Shown: positions 8,300-16,488 of the stretch, piece by piece
Position numbering within the stretch: position 1 is the first letter of the stretch
Layout of the letters: every line of letters begins with the position of its first letter
DNA from: Achromobacter deleyi
GTDB lineage: Bacteria; Pseudomonadota; Gammaproteobacteria; Burkholderiales; Burkholderiaceae_B
Assembly (NCBI RefSeq): GCF_902859705.1
Contig: NZ_CADIJO010000002.1
Coordinates: forward strand, 1-64,000
DNA: 64,000 nt
Direction: 5' to 3'
Position numbers and translations under genes: made by a program
The notes under the pieces: model-generated
Told to the model about the DNA's origin: nothing
Database searches by the model: none
The model's input: the letters and a program-made list of their open reading frames with translations, nothing else

Positions 8300-10117
8300 A
8301 TGACGGTTTTTCAAGTGGTGTCGAAGGGTGGGGCGCGGCGGGGCAGGCTGTCCAGGGTGGTTGCAGTGTCGCTGCTGGCCTGTGGCATGGCTGCTGTGCA
8401 AGCTGAAGCGGCCTCGGCTGCGGCGACAGCATCGGCCGCCAAGCCTGTGGCGTCGGCGCCTGCCGGTGCGGCGCCAGCATCGACCCTGCCCCAGTCCGCC
8501 ACCGCATGCGGCGTCACCCTGGACGGCCGCTCGCTGACCGCCGCCCAGGTCGTGGCGGTGGCGCGGCAGGACTGCGCCGTCACCATCGCCCCGCAAGCCG
8601 CCCAACGCGCGGCCCGCGCCTACGACCTGCTGCTGGCCTACGCCCGCCTGGACAAGCCGGTGTACGGCCTGAACCGGGGTGTGGGCCTGAACAAGGACCA
8701 GACCATCTTCCAGGGCGGCGACATTTCGCCCGAGGTGCTGCGCCTGTCCGAGCAGTTCAACCGCAACCTGCTGCATTCGCACAGCGCGGCCTACGGCAAC
8801 GAGGCGCCGCGCGATGTGACCCGCGCGGCCATGCTGATCCGCCTGAACACCGCGCTGTTCGGCGGGGCCGGCATGCAGCCCGCGGTGCTGGACCAATACG
8901 CCGCCTTCCTGAACCGCGATGTGACGCCGGTGATGCTGGGCGAAGGCTCGGTCGGCGAAGCCGACATCACCATCCTGCCGCAGATCGGCCTGGTCATGAT
9001 GGGCGAGGGCGAGGCCTGGCGCGGCGGGCGGCGCCTGGGCGCCGCGCAGGCGCTGCAAGAGGCGGGCCTGGCGCCAGTGCGGCCGTTCGGCAAGGATGCG
9101 CTGTCCATGGTCAGTTCCAACGCCTACGGCGCCGCGGTGGCGGTGCTGGCCGCGCACGATGCGCGGGCGCTGCTGGCCCAGGCCGATGCGGTGGCGGCGC
9201 TGTCGCTGGAAGGGCTGGACGGCAACCTGGCGCCGCTGCTGGCCCCGGCGCAGTCGCAGCGGCCCTACGCCGGCCAGCGCGCCACCGCCGAGCGCATGCT
9301 GGGGCTGCTGCAAGGCAGCGCGTTGTGGAAAACCGATGCGCAGCGGCCGCTGCAGGATCCGCTCAGCTTCCGCACCGTCAGCCAGGCGCACGGCGCCGCC
9401 CGCGACATGCTGGCGCTGCTGGACGGCCAGTTGCAGGTGCAGATCAACAGTTCCGATGACAACCCCACGGTGGTGCTGGACGCCACGCCCCGCCCCGGCG
9501 CATCCGCCTACGAAACCCAGTATTTCGTGACCGACGGCCCGGTGCGCGGGGCCGTGCTGCCCAGCGCCGGCTTTGACCCCAGCGCCTGGGTGCTGCCGCT
9601 GCAGGGCACGGCGGTGGCCCTGTCGCAGGTGGCGCAGCTGTCGGCGCAGCGCACCTTGCGCCTGACCGACCCGGCCTTCACGCGGCTGCCGCGCTTTCTC
9701 AGCCCGGGCAACGGCGCCATCGGCTACGGCCCGATCCAGAAGACCGTGTCGGCGCTGGCGGCCGACGTGCGGGCCTTGTCCGGCCCGGTCGTGACCGACG
9801 TGCAGGCGCAGGCCGGCAATATTGAAGACGTGGGCACCAACGCGCCGCTGACTGGGTTGCGCGTCACCGGGCAGATCACCGCCTTGACCCGGCTGCTGGC
9901 GGTGGAACTGATGCATGCGGCCCAGGCGGTGGAGCTGCGCTATCCGCAGGGGCCGGCAGCCGCCCTGGGGCAGGGCACCGCCGTCCTGTGGAGGGATTTC
10001 CGCAAGCAGGTGCCGCACCTGGCCGAAGACCGCCGCAACGACGCCGACATCATCGCGGCCACGGCATTTCTGCGGCAGAACCGGGACGCCCGACCCGCCT
10101 GGGCGCCTGGCCTGTAG
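8300..10117 (+). CDS. Exported aromatic-ammonia-lyase-fold protein lacking the MIO triad, candidate ergothionase
   Basis: A 605-residue member of the histidase/PAL superfamily, about 90 residues longer than usual because of a signal peptide (core 19-38) and an Ala-rich linker. Fold markers are VYGLNRGVG at 121-129 (where histidases have YGVNTGFG), GSVG at 216-219, MMGEGEAW, and SSDDNPTVV. The Ala-Ser-Gly that forms the MIO electrophile is absent: GSVG is followed by EADITILPQIG. An enzyme without MIO could still eliminate a good leaving group such as trimethylamine, as ergothionase does. Its place beside the thiourocanate-type genes makes ergothionase the best call. The signal peptide implies periplasmic action, which is unexpected. 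The start is supported by GGAGACGGCGGG upstream. Confidence 0.8.
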   Translation: MTVFQVVSKGGARRGRLSRVVAVSLLACGMAAVQAEAASAAATASAAKPVASAPAGAAPASTLPQSATACGVTLDGRSLTAAQVVAVARQDCAVTIAPQAAQRAARAYDLLLAYARLDKPVYGLNRGVGLNKDQTIFQGGDISPEVLRLSEQFNRNLLHSHSAAYGNEAPRDVTRAAMLIRLNTALFGGAGMQPAVLDQYAAFLNRDVTPVMLGEGSVGEADITILPQIGLVMMGEGEAWRGGRRLGAAQALQEAGLAPVRPFGKDALSMVSSNAYGAAVAVLAAHDARALLAQADAVAALSLEGLDGNLAPLLAPAQSQRPYAGQRATAERMLGLLQGSALWKTDAQRPLQDPLSFRTVSQAHGAARDMLALLDGQLQVQINSSDDNPTVVLDATPRPGASAYETQYFVTDGPVRGAVLPSAGFDPSAWVLPLQGTAVALSQVAQLSAQRTLRLTDPAFTRLPRFLSPGNGAIGYGPIQKTVSALAADVRALSGPVVTDVQAQAGNIEDVGTNAPLTGLRVTGQITALTRLLAVELMHAAQAVELRYPQGPAAALGQGTAVLWRDFRKQVPHLAEDRRNDADIIAATAFLRQNRDARPAWAPGL

Positions 10118-10288
10118 GCCTGGAACAGTCTGTTGCGCGGCGGCCGCCCACGGGCCGGCCGCCGAGCGCTTGCCAAGCGGGTGATTTGCGTTAAATTTGC
10201 GCGACGCCCGCAGGCGCCGGATTGCCCATCGCCCGCGCCGCCACCGCGTTCCCAATCGCCACCCCCGGATCTCCAGGAGCTCCTACGC

Positions 10289-10987
10289 ATGTCTTCCCTA
10301 GACTCGTTCGCCATCACCCAAAAATGGCCCGCCCAGCACCCCGACCGCATCCAGCTCTATTCGCTGCCCACGCCCAACGGCGTGAAGGTGTCGATCCTGC
10401 TGGAAGAGCTGGGCCTGCCCTATGAGCCGCACCGGGTCAGCTTCGATTCCCAGGACCAGTTCTCGCCGGAATTCCTGTCGCTCAGCCCGAACAACAAGAT
10501 CCCGGCGATCCTGGACCCCAACGGCCCCGACGGCAAGCCGCTGGCGCTGTTCGAGTCTGGCGCCATCCTGGTCTACCTGGCCAGCAAGACGGGCCAGTTC
10601 ATCCCCGCCGACACCGCCGGCCGCTATGAAACGCTGCAATGGGTGATGTTCCAGATGGGCGGCATCGGCCCGATGTTCGGCCAGCTGGGCTTTTTCCATA
10701 AGTTCGCCGGCAAGGACTACGAAGACAAGCGCCCGCGCGACCGTTACGTGGCCGAATCCAAGCGCCTGCTGGGCGTGCTGGACAAGCACCTGGAAGGGCG
10801 CGCCTGGGTCATGGGCGACCAGTACACCATCGCCGACATCGCGATCCTGCCGTGGGTACGCAACCTGATCGGCTTCTACGGCGCCGGTGACCTGGTCGAG
10901 TTCTCGCAATTCAAGAACGTCGCCCGCGTGCTGGAAGCCTTCGTGGCGCGTCCGGCAGTGGTAAAGGGTCTGACTATTCCGGCTTGA
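10289..10987 (+). CDS. Glutathione S-transferase family protein (YghU/YfcG-like)
   Basis: A 232-residue protein with an N-terminal thioredoxin-like domain (residues about 20-105) and a C-terminal helical domain (about 115-225). The segment YSLPTPNGVKVSILLEELGL near residue 24 is typical of the Nu-class YfcG/YghU group, which uses Thr/Asn rather than Tyr or Ser and often has disulfide reductase activity. IPAILDP near residue 70 carries the cis-Pro. The start at 10289 follows AGGAGC by 8 bases. It lies 171 bases after the lyase, on the same strand, and is closed by a strong terminator, so it may be the last gene of the locus or an independent unit. A thiol-handling role beside a thiol-metabolite pathway is plausible but unproven. 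Confidence 0.9.
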   Translation: MSSLDSFAITQKWPAQHPDRIQLYSLPTPNGVKVSILLEELGLPYEPHRVSFDSQDQFSPEFLSLSPNNKIPAILDPNGPDGKPLALFESGAILVYLASKTGQFIPADTAGRYETLQWVMFQMGGIGPMFGQLGFFHKFAGKDYEDKRPRDRYVAESKRLLGVLDKHLEGRAWVMGDQYTIADIAILPWVRNLIGFYGAGDLVEFSQFKNVARVLEAFVARPAVVKGLTIPA

Positions 10988-11029
10988 GCGGTTCCGCCAA
11001 AAGCGGAGGTAACAGACGCCAGACTACGG

Positions 11030-11054
11030 GGCCCCTTCGGGGGCCTTCGTTCTT
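11030..11054 (+). terminator. Rho-independent terminator after the GST gene
   Basis: GGCCCC (11030-11035), TTCG loop, GGGGCC (11040-11045), then TTCGTTCTT. The UUCG-capped GC stem with a T-rich tail lies 43 bases after the GST stop. Confidence 0.75.
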
Positions 11055-11225
11055 GGCCGCGGCGCCGTTGTCTGAACGCCCTTTGCGCCCGATCAAACAA
11101 GCCCGATACTTTCATGCTTTTCAGTCATATGCTTATTACTAAAACGCGTAAGCTGGCCTCATAAGCTGGACAACGCAGTACGAACACCCGACGTACGCGC
11201 TTGCCGGCGCGTAACGGAGGGTCAG

Positions 11226-12575
11226 ATGAAGAAGTTCGGGATCAAGGCGGTGGTGGCGCTGCTGGTATTGGCAGGCGGGGCCATCGGCGGCGCCCAGGTG
11301 CTTACCGCCCATCGCAAGACGGAAACGACGGCCACCGTCGATCCGCAGGATCGGCGCCTGGCCGAGGTCGGCGCCTATATCGCGCGCACGGCCGATTGCG
11401 TGGCCTGTCACAGCGTGCCCGGCGACAAGCCCTTTGCGGGCGGCCTGGCGATGCAGACGCCGGTGGGCACGATCTACTCGTCCAACATCACGTCCGACAA
11501 GACCGCCGGCATCGGCGCCTACAGCTACGCCGATTTCAAGAACGCGGTGCAGTACGGCATCCGCAAGGACGGCACGCCGCTCTATCCGGCCATGCCTTAT
11601 CCGTCGTACGCCATCATGCCCGACGCCGACGTGCAGGCGCTGTACGCCTACTTCATGGCCGACGTGAAGCCCGACAGCAAGCCCAGCGCCGACTCCACCA
11701 TTCCCTGGCCGCTGAACATGCGCTGGCCCATGGCCTGGTGGCAGGCGCTGTTTGCCGGCAAGCGGCAGTTTGCGGCGCCGGCCGGCGCCGACGAAATGCT
11801 GACGCGCGGCGCCTATCTGGTGGAAGGGCCGGGGCATTGCGGCGCCTGCCATACGCCGCGCGGCCTGGCCTACCAGGAAAAAGCGCTGTCCATGGCGGAT
11901 GGCGATGCCTTCCTGTCGGGCGCGGTGATCGACGGCTGGCGCGCCAAGAGCCTGCGCGGCGAAGCCCAGGGCCTGCAATCGTGGACGGTGGCCGACATTG
12001 CGCTGTTCCTGAAGACGGGCCGCACCGACAAGGTGGCGGCATTTGGCGCGATGGCCGACGTGGTCGAGCACAGCACGCGCCATTTCAGCGACAACGACCT
12101 GGCCAGCATCGCGGCCTATTTGAAGCAATTGCCGCCGGTGCAGGGCAAGCTGCCGGTGTTTGCCGCCAAGGCCGACACCACCACGGCGGCCCTGCTCGAT
12201 GGCCGCTACGACTCGCGCGGCGCGGTGATCTACATGGAACAGTGCGTGGTCTGCCACCGCGCCGACGGCCAGGGCATGCCGCGCATTTTCCCGGCGTTGG
12301 CAGGCAATTCGGCCATCTTCGCGCAGAACCCGCAGTCCATCATCCAGATCACTCTGGAAGGCGGCAAGATGCCCGCCAACGACCATGACGCCATGGCCTT
12401 CGCCATGCCCGGGTTCAACCACCTGAGCGACCGCGACATCACCGACGTCATCAATTTCATCCGCACGGCCTGGACCAACCAGGCGCCGGCCATCGCCGAT
12501 GGCGACGTGGCGCACATCCGCGACTTCCTGGCGGGCAAGAAACCGAACATCGTGTCGGGAGGCAAACATGAATAA
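11226..12575 (+). CDS. Three-haem membrane-anchored cytochrome c
   Basis: A 449-residue exported cytochrome c with a hydrophobic N-terminal segment (residues 8-28) and three CxxCH sites: CVACH at about 58-62, CGACH near 206-210 and CVVCH near 340-344. This three-domain layout is that of the cytochrome subunit of membrane alcohol, aldehyde and gluconate dehydrogenases, which passes electrons to ubiquinone or a terminal oxidase. No dehydrogenase subunit adjoins it; instead the next gene is a two-haem TsdA-like cytochrome, overlapping by 8 bases (ATGAATAA). The pair therefore looks like an oxidation module in which this protein is the electron acceptor for the second. Upstream, 11055-11225 is AT-rich around 11105-11150 and probably holds the promoter. 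Confidence 0.9.
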   Translation: MKKFGIKAVVALLVLAGGAIGGAQVLTAHRKTETTATVDPQDRRLAEVGAYIARTADCVACHSVPGDKPFAGGLAMQTPVGTIYSSNITSDKTAGIGAYSYADFKNAVQYGIRKDGTPLYPAMPYPSYAIMPDADVQALYAYFMADVKPDSKPSADSTIPWPLNMRWPMAWWQALFAGKRQFAAPAGADEMLTRGAYLVEGPGHCGACHTPRGLAYQEKALSMADGDAFLSGAVIDGWRAKSLRGEAQGLQSWTVADIALFLKTGRTDKVAAFGAMADVVEHSTRHFSDNDLASIAAYLKQLPPVQGKLPVFAAKADTTTAALLDGRYDSRGAVIYMEQCVVCHRADGQGMPRIFPALAGNSAIFAQNPQSIIQITLEGGKMPANDHDAMAFAMPGFNHLSDRDITDVINFIRTAWTNQAPAIADGDVAHIRDFLAGKKPNIVSGGKHE

Positions 12576-13479
12576 CAGGCTCAAGATTGCCGCGGCGCTG
12601 GTGCTGGCGGCCACGGTCGGGGGCGGCGTGGCCGCGATGGCGGCGCAGGATGCGCCGGCTGCGGACCCCAACGGCAAGACCTTCGCCGTGCTGGACAAGG
12701 ACGGCAAGCGGTTGGCCGACTACACCATTCCGTCCGACACGCTGATTGCCAAGGAACCCAACGCCGACCAGATCAACTACGGCAAACGCCTGCTCAACGA
12801 AACCCGCCGCCTGCTGCCGCAGAACACCGGCGCCAGCATGAATTGCAACAGCTGCCACGTGCAGCAGGGCAAGAAGCCGCTGGGCGCGCCGTACATCAAC
12901 ACGATCAATTCGTTTCCGCAGTTCAATCCCCGCGCCAACCGCGTGGTGACGCTGGAAGACCGCATCAACGGCTGTTTCATGCGGTCGATGAATGGCAAGC
13001 CGCTGGACAAGACGTCGCCGGAAATGCAGGCCATGGTGGCCTACATGAAGTGGCTGGCGCAGGACGTGCCGCACGGCGCCAAGGTGCAGATCGAAAACGC
13101 CTGGCCGATCGACACCAAGCTGATCGGCGACCCCGTTCGCGGGAAAAGCCTGTATGCGGCGCAGTGCGCCGCCTGCCACGGCGCCAACGGCGAAGGCAAG
13201 AAGGACCGTGCGGGCGATATCGTGTTTCCGCCGCTGTGGGGCGATGAGTCGTTCAACATCGGCGCGGGCCTGGCGCGCACCTACAAGGCCGCGGCCTTCA
13301 TCCGCAACAGCATGCCGATGGGCGTGAATACGCATGGCACCTGGGGCGAGGGCGGTGTGCTGTCGGACCAGGACGCGGTGGACGTGGCGGAATACTTCAC
13401 CCACATGCCGCGCCCGGACTTCCCGGGCAAGGAAAAGGACTGGCCGAACGGCAAGAAGCCCAAGGACGCACGTTATTGA
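12568..13479 (+). CDS. Di-haem cytochrome c, TsdA-like thiosulfate dehydrogenase candidate
   Basis: A 303-residue exported protein with signal peptide (core 6-26) and two haem sites, CNSCH at 93-97 and CAACH at 200-204. The block DRINGCFMRSMNGKPL puts Cys136 where TsdA-family thiosulfate dehydrogenases have the cysteine that ligates haem 1. Family members oxidise thiosulfate to tetrathionate, or reverse it, in the periplasm. Translation is coupled to the three-haem cytochrome by an 8-base overlap, so that protein is the likely redox partner. The gene lies just beyond a locus expected to release sulfide from a thiohydantoin; use in sulfur oxidation is an attractive but untested idea. The family call rests on motif recognition only. 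Confidence 0.8.
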   Translation: MNNRLKIAAALVLAATVGGGVAAMAAQDAPAADPNGKTFAVLDKDGKRLADYTIPSDTLIAKEPNADQINYGKRLLNETRRLLPQNTGASMNCNSCHVQQGKKPLGAPYINTINSFPQFNPRANRVVTLEDRINGCFMRSMNGKPLDKTSPEMQAMVAYMKWLAQDVPHGAKVQIENAWPIDTKLIGDPVRGKSLYAAQCAACHGANGEGKKDRAGDIVFPPLWGDESFNIGAGLARTYKAAAFIRNSMPMGVNTHGTWGEGGVLSDQDAVDVAEYFTHMPRPDFPGKEKDWPNGKKPKDARY

Positions 13480-13562
13480 GGGCTGCGCAGTGACGTCGGC
13501 GCCGCGGCCCGTGCCTGCGCGCAGAGGTGCAGATGTGCACGATGTCGCCTGAAAAGGCCCCC

Positions 13563-13596
13563 CGGCCGGTGCGCCCATCGAAAGGCGCGCCGGCCG
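13563..13596. terminator. GC hairpin between convergent cytochrome and Bug genes
   Basis: CGGCCGGTGCGCC (13563-13575) pairs with GGCGCGCCGGCCG (13584-13596), 13 bp with one G-U wobble, in the convergent gap. There is no T-tract, so termination by this element is inferred from position. Confidence 0.5.
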
Positions 13597-13611
13597 CTTC
13601 GCTTGCGCGCC

Positions 13612-14586
13612 TCAGTTCGGCTGCAGCCCGATCTTGCGCACGATCTGTCCCAACGCGTCCAGGTCGGCCAGCGTGCGCGCCTGGGCCTCGGCCGGCGACC
13701 CGACGACGGGCACCCAGCCCGCGTCGATCAGCCGCTGGTGCGCGGCAGGCTCTTTCAGGCCCTGAACCAGGGCCGCGTTGAGCCGGTCGATGATCTCGGG
13801 CGGCGTGCCCTTGGGCGCGGCCAGGCCGAACCAGCCGACCGCCGAGAATCCGGGCAGGCCCGCCTCTTCGGCGGTGGGCACATCGGGGTAGGCCGCGACG
13901 CGGTATTTGCTGGTCACGAACAGGCCGCGCACCTTGCCTGCGTTGATGTAGCCGGCCTGGGCGGCAGCGTTGTCGATCATGGAATCCAGGTGGCCGCCCA
14001 TCAGGTCGTTGACGGCCGGCGCGCCGCCCTTGTAGGCAATCACGTTCAGGTCGATGCCGGCGCTGTTCAGGAACATCATCTGCGTCAGGTGCGCCTGCGT
14101 GCCGATGCCGGCGTTGGCCGAGGTCAGCGTGCCCGGCGCGGCGCGGGCCTTGGCGATGAACTGCTGCAAGGTCTTTTCCGGCAGATCGGGGCGTGTGACG
14201 AACACGAAGGGAATCTCGACCAGCGTGGTGATCGGCGCCAGCGCTTCGGCTGGCTTGAAGCGCAGGTGATACAGGTGCGGGCTGACCGCCATGGCGCCGC
14301 TGGCGGTGAAGGCCAGCGTGTAGCCATCGGGCGCCGCGCGCACCACGTAGTCCAGCGCGATGGTGCCGCCCGCGCCCGGCTTGTTCTCGACGATGACAGG
14401 CTGCCCCAGGGATTTCTGCAGCACTTCGCCGACGACGCGGCTGAGGGTGTCGGACGCCGAGCCGGGCGTGTACGGGTAGATGATGGTGATGGGCTTGGCC
14501 GGATACCCGGCCGCGTGTGCGCCCGGCATCGCCAACCCTCCTGCCATTGCCACGGCCAGGGCGGCCAGGCCAGTCTTGATGTTCAT
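13612..14586 (-). CDS. Bug/TctC family tripartite tricarboxylate receptor
   Basis: A 324-residue periplasmic binding protein of the Bordetella-uptake-gene family. It has a signal peptide ending near HAAGYPAKP, then the typical YPAKPITIIYPYTPGSASD block, ENKPGAGGTIA near residue 75 and YKGGAPAVNDLMGGHLD near residue 170, all parts of the carboxylate pocket. The start at 14586 is chosen for the signal peptide and for GGGGAA upstream. No TctA/TctB membrane genes adjoin, which is usual in this group of bacteria, where receptors outnumber transporters or act as sensors. It lies downstream of, and in line with, the GAF and M24 genes, so the three probably form one unit. The ligand is unknown. Confidence 0.93.
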   Translation of the reverse strand: MNIKTGLAALAVAMAGGLAMPGAHAAGYPAKPITIIYPYTPGSASDTLSRVVGEVLQKSLGQPVIVENKPGAGGTIALDYVVRAAPDGYTLAFTASGAMAVSPHLYHLRFKPAEALAPITTLVEIPFVFVTRPDLPEKTLQQFIAKARAAPGTLTSANAGIGTQAHLTQMMFLNSAGIDLNVIAYKGGAPAVNDLMGGHLDSMIDNAAAQAGYINAGKVRGLFVTSKYRVAAYPDVPTAEEAGLPGFSAVGWFGLAAPKGTPPEIIDRLNAALVQGLKEPAAHQRLIDAGWVPVVGSPAEAQARTLADLDALGQIVRKIGLQPN

Positions 14587-14639
14587 GGTGTTCCCCTTGT
14601 CGTTGAGTATGGCCCAGGGCCTGTGAGTGGTGACAGGCT

Positions 14640-15146
14640 CTACGGGTTGCCGGCGTGAAATGCAGCGGCCCCCGCGCCCAGGCGATCCACGATGATTGCC
14701 TTGAGCAGCGGCGCCGCCTGCGCGGCGTAATCGCGCAGCGCGGGCAGCATGGCCGGCGTGTACCAGCCGGCCTGGTGCAACAGGTTCAGGCTGCCCAGCG
14801 GCGTGTCGCCGTCGCGCACCGGCACATTGACGGCGGACTCGCAGCCCAGGGACAGGATCAATGCGTGGTCGAAGAAGGCCGCCCGGATGTCGGCGGCGTC
14901 GCGGCACCATTGCGGTTCGCCCGCCACGATCACGCGGTTGTAATAGGCGCTGCCAGGGCGGATCGGCTTGGCGCCGCCGGGCGGGTACGCGTCCGGCGCG
15001 CTGGAATAGGCCCGCAGGCTTTCGCCGCGGCCCCAGTCGTACACCAGCACGGTGAAGAGGCGATGGCCGATGTCGCGCGCCAGCGCCTCGTCCAGCGCCG
15101 GCAGGTCCGCCGGCCCGGGGGGGTGAGCGTCAGCGTACGGTGGCAT
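14640..15146 (-). CDS. GAF domain protein
   Basis: A 168-residue single-domain GAF protein. Recognisable parts are a central GSAYYNRVIVAGEPQW strand-helix segment, ESAVNVPVRDGDTPLGSLNLLH, which is the typical core pair of GAF strands, and a C-terminal helix. No output domain is attached, so it either binds a small ligand as an accessory sensor or has become an enzyme. It overlaps the end of the M24-family gene by 17 bases and is followed by a Bug receptor, so it is probably co-translated with the former. Free GAF proteins next to M24/creatinase-like genes and Bug receptors suggest a shared small-molecule substrate, but I cannot name it. Confidence 0.8.
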   Translation of the reverse strand: MPPYADAHPPGPADLPALDEALARDIGHRLFTVLVYDWGRGESLRAYSSAPDAYPPGGAKPIRPGSAYYNRVIVAGEPQWCRDAADIRAAFFDHALILSLGCESAVNVPVRDGDTPLGSLNLLHQAGWYTPAMLPALRDYAAQAAPLLKAIIVDRLGAGAAAFHAGNP

Positions 15147-16320
15147 AGTCGAGCGTCTTGGGGGTGGCGGTGAGGGTGCGCGGCGTGGCGCCGGTGACCA
15201 CGGTGTCGTCGATGCGGAATCCGCCTATGCCGTAGGCGTACAGCCCGGGTTCCACCGAATAGACCTCGTTGTCCACCAGCGGCCGGTGGCAGAAGGCCAT
15301 GTCTTCCGGGTACTCGTGGTGCATGATGCCGATGGCGTGGCCCGTGCGGTGGCGGATGCAGTCCGCGAAGCCAGCCTTTTCGATGACGGCCTGCGCGGCC
15401 GCGTCGATGGCGCTGACCGGCGCGCCAGTGACGGCGGCGGAGATGCCGGCTTCGTTGGCGTCGCGGGCGGCGGTCCACAGGGCGGTCTGCTCCTTGCTGG
15501 GCCGGCCGCAGAACCAGGTGCGCTCGTTCTCGATGGCCAGGCCGTTCAGGCGCGGAATCAGGATGTTGACCAGCACGTCGCCTTCGCGGATGCGGGCGCC
15601 GCAGGAGGCGCCGTCGCCGTGCGGCGAGGCGGATGCCGGGCCGCTCAGGGTCCAGGCGCGGATGACCTCGAAATGCTCGCCCGGAAAGCGCTCGGCGGCT
15701 TCCTGCACCCACAGCGAGGCCATGGCGAAATCCAGTTCCTGCACCAGCCGGCCGGGGCGGATGTTCTCGCGGTAGCGGTCCTGCAGCCAGTCGGCGATCG
15801 AGCCGATGGCGGTCATGACGGCCAGTTCTTCTGCGTGCTTGCGCCAGCGCAGCGTACGGCATTCGCGGGTGCAGGGCCGCAGCCGCAGGTCGGGCAGCAG
15901 GGCGGCAACGGCGGCCAGCACCGCGCTGGCGCCTTCCACGCCGATGCGCGAGCGCGCCAGCCCGGCCTGCGCCAGCCGCTGCGCGACCAGGTCGGGCAAC
16001 TGCGCCAGGAGCGGCAGGCGCTGGGTGACGCGAGGGTGTTCGGCGTAGTAGCTGACGTCGGTGATCCAGACCTTGCCTTGCTCCACCGAGAAACGCATAT
16101 GGTGGGTCGACAGCTCGTTCATGACCAGGAACGGCTCGCCGTTGCGCGGCACCACGGCGAAGATCGGGCGTTCCCACGGCAGCACGTCCGTATGGAAGTT
16201 GGTGGCGAACTGGAAGAAATCCGCCGACGTGAAGATCAGGGCATCCAGGTCCTGCGCGTCCATCAGCGCGGTCATCTGGACATGGCGGTGGCGCCAGGTA
16301 GCGGTGGTGAGTTTAGGCAT
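15130..16320 (-). CDS. M24 (creatinase/Xaa-Pro peptidase) family protein with altered metal ligands
   Basis: A 396-residue protein with the two-domain layout of the family: N-terminal creatinase domain to about residue 150, then the pita-bread domain. Of the five metal ligands of M24 aminopeptidases only His328 (TGHAIGIMHHE) and Glu357 (SVEPGLY) remain. The two Asp positions read Asn252 (VLVNILIP) and Asn265 (AIENERTW), and the last Glu is Asp371. Creatinase itself works without metal, so a non-peptidase C-N hydrolase is likelier than an aminopeptidase. The start at 16320 is the first ATG giving a normal family N-terminus; an upstream in-frame start would add about 20 residues. It is divergent from a LysR gene. 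Confidence 0.85.
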   Translation of the reverse strand: MPKLTTATWRHRHVQMTALMDAQDLDALIFTSADFFQFATNFHTDVLPWERPIFAVVPRNGEPFLVMNELSTHHMRFSVEQGKVWITDVSYYAEHPRVTQRLPLLAQLPDLVAQRLAQAGLARSRIGVEGASAVLAAVAALLPDLRLRPCTRECRTLRWRKHAEELAVMTAIGSIADWLQDRYRENIRPGRLVQELDFAMASLWVQEAAERFPGEHFEVIRAWTLSGPASASPHGDGASCGARIREGDVLVNILIPRLNGLAIENERTWFCGRPSKEQTALWTAARDANEAGISAAVTGAPVSAIDAAAQAVIEKAGFADCIRHRTGHAIGIMHHEYPEDMAFCHRPLVDNEVYSVEPGLYAYGIGGFRIDDTVVTGATPRTLTATPKTLDYATVR

Positions 16321-16488
16321 GCGTGTCGTCGCCGTTTGTGGAAGGTGTGGGAAAGGGACGACGTATTCTGGAATTGGCACCCATGAACATCAAATGAATA
16401 ATCTTGAGTTAGCCATTACCATTTCTGCATAATTCGATGGGCGGTGCGGAAGCGTCCGCGCCGCGTTTTCAAGGGGACGGAATCCGCC

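Noticed and set aside
8300..10117. Naming this gene hutH or a phenylalanine/tyrosine ammonia-lyase
   Set aside because: The Ala-Ser-Gly triad that forms the MIO cofactor is absent, and a signal peptide is present.
16393..16431. A 12-codon leader peptide upstream of the LysR gene
   Set aside because: It has no ribosome site or regulatory codon run and lies in an AT-rich promoter region where short frames are expected by chance.
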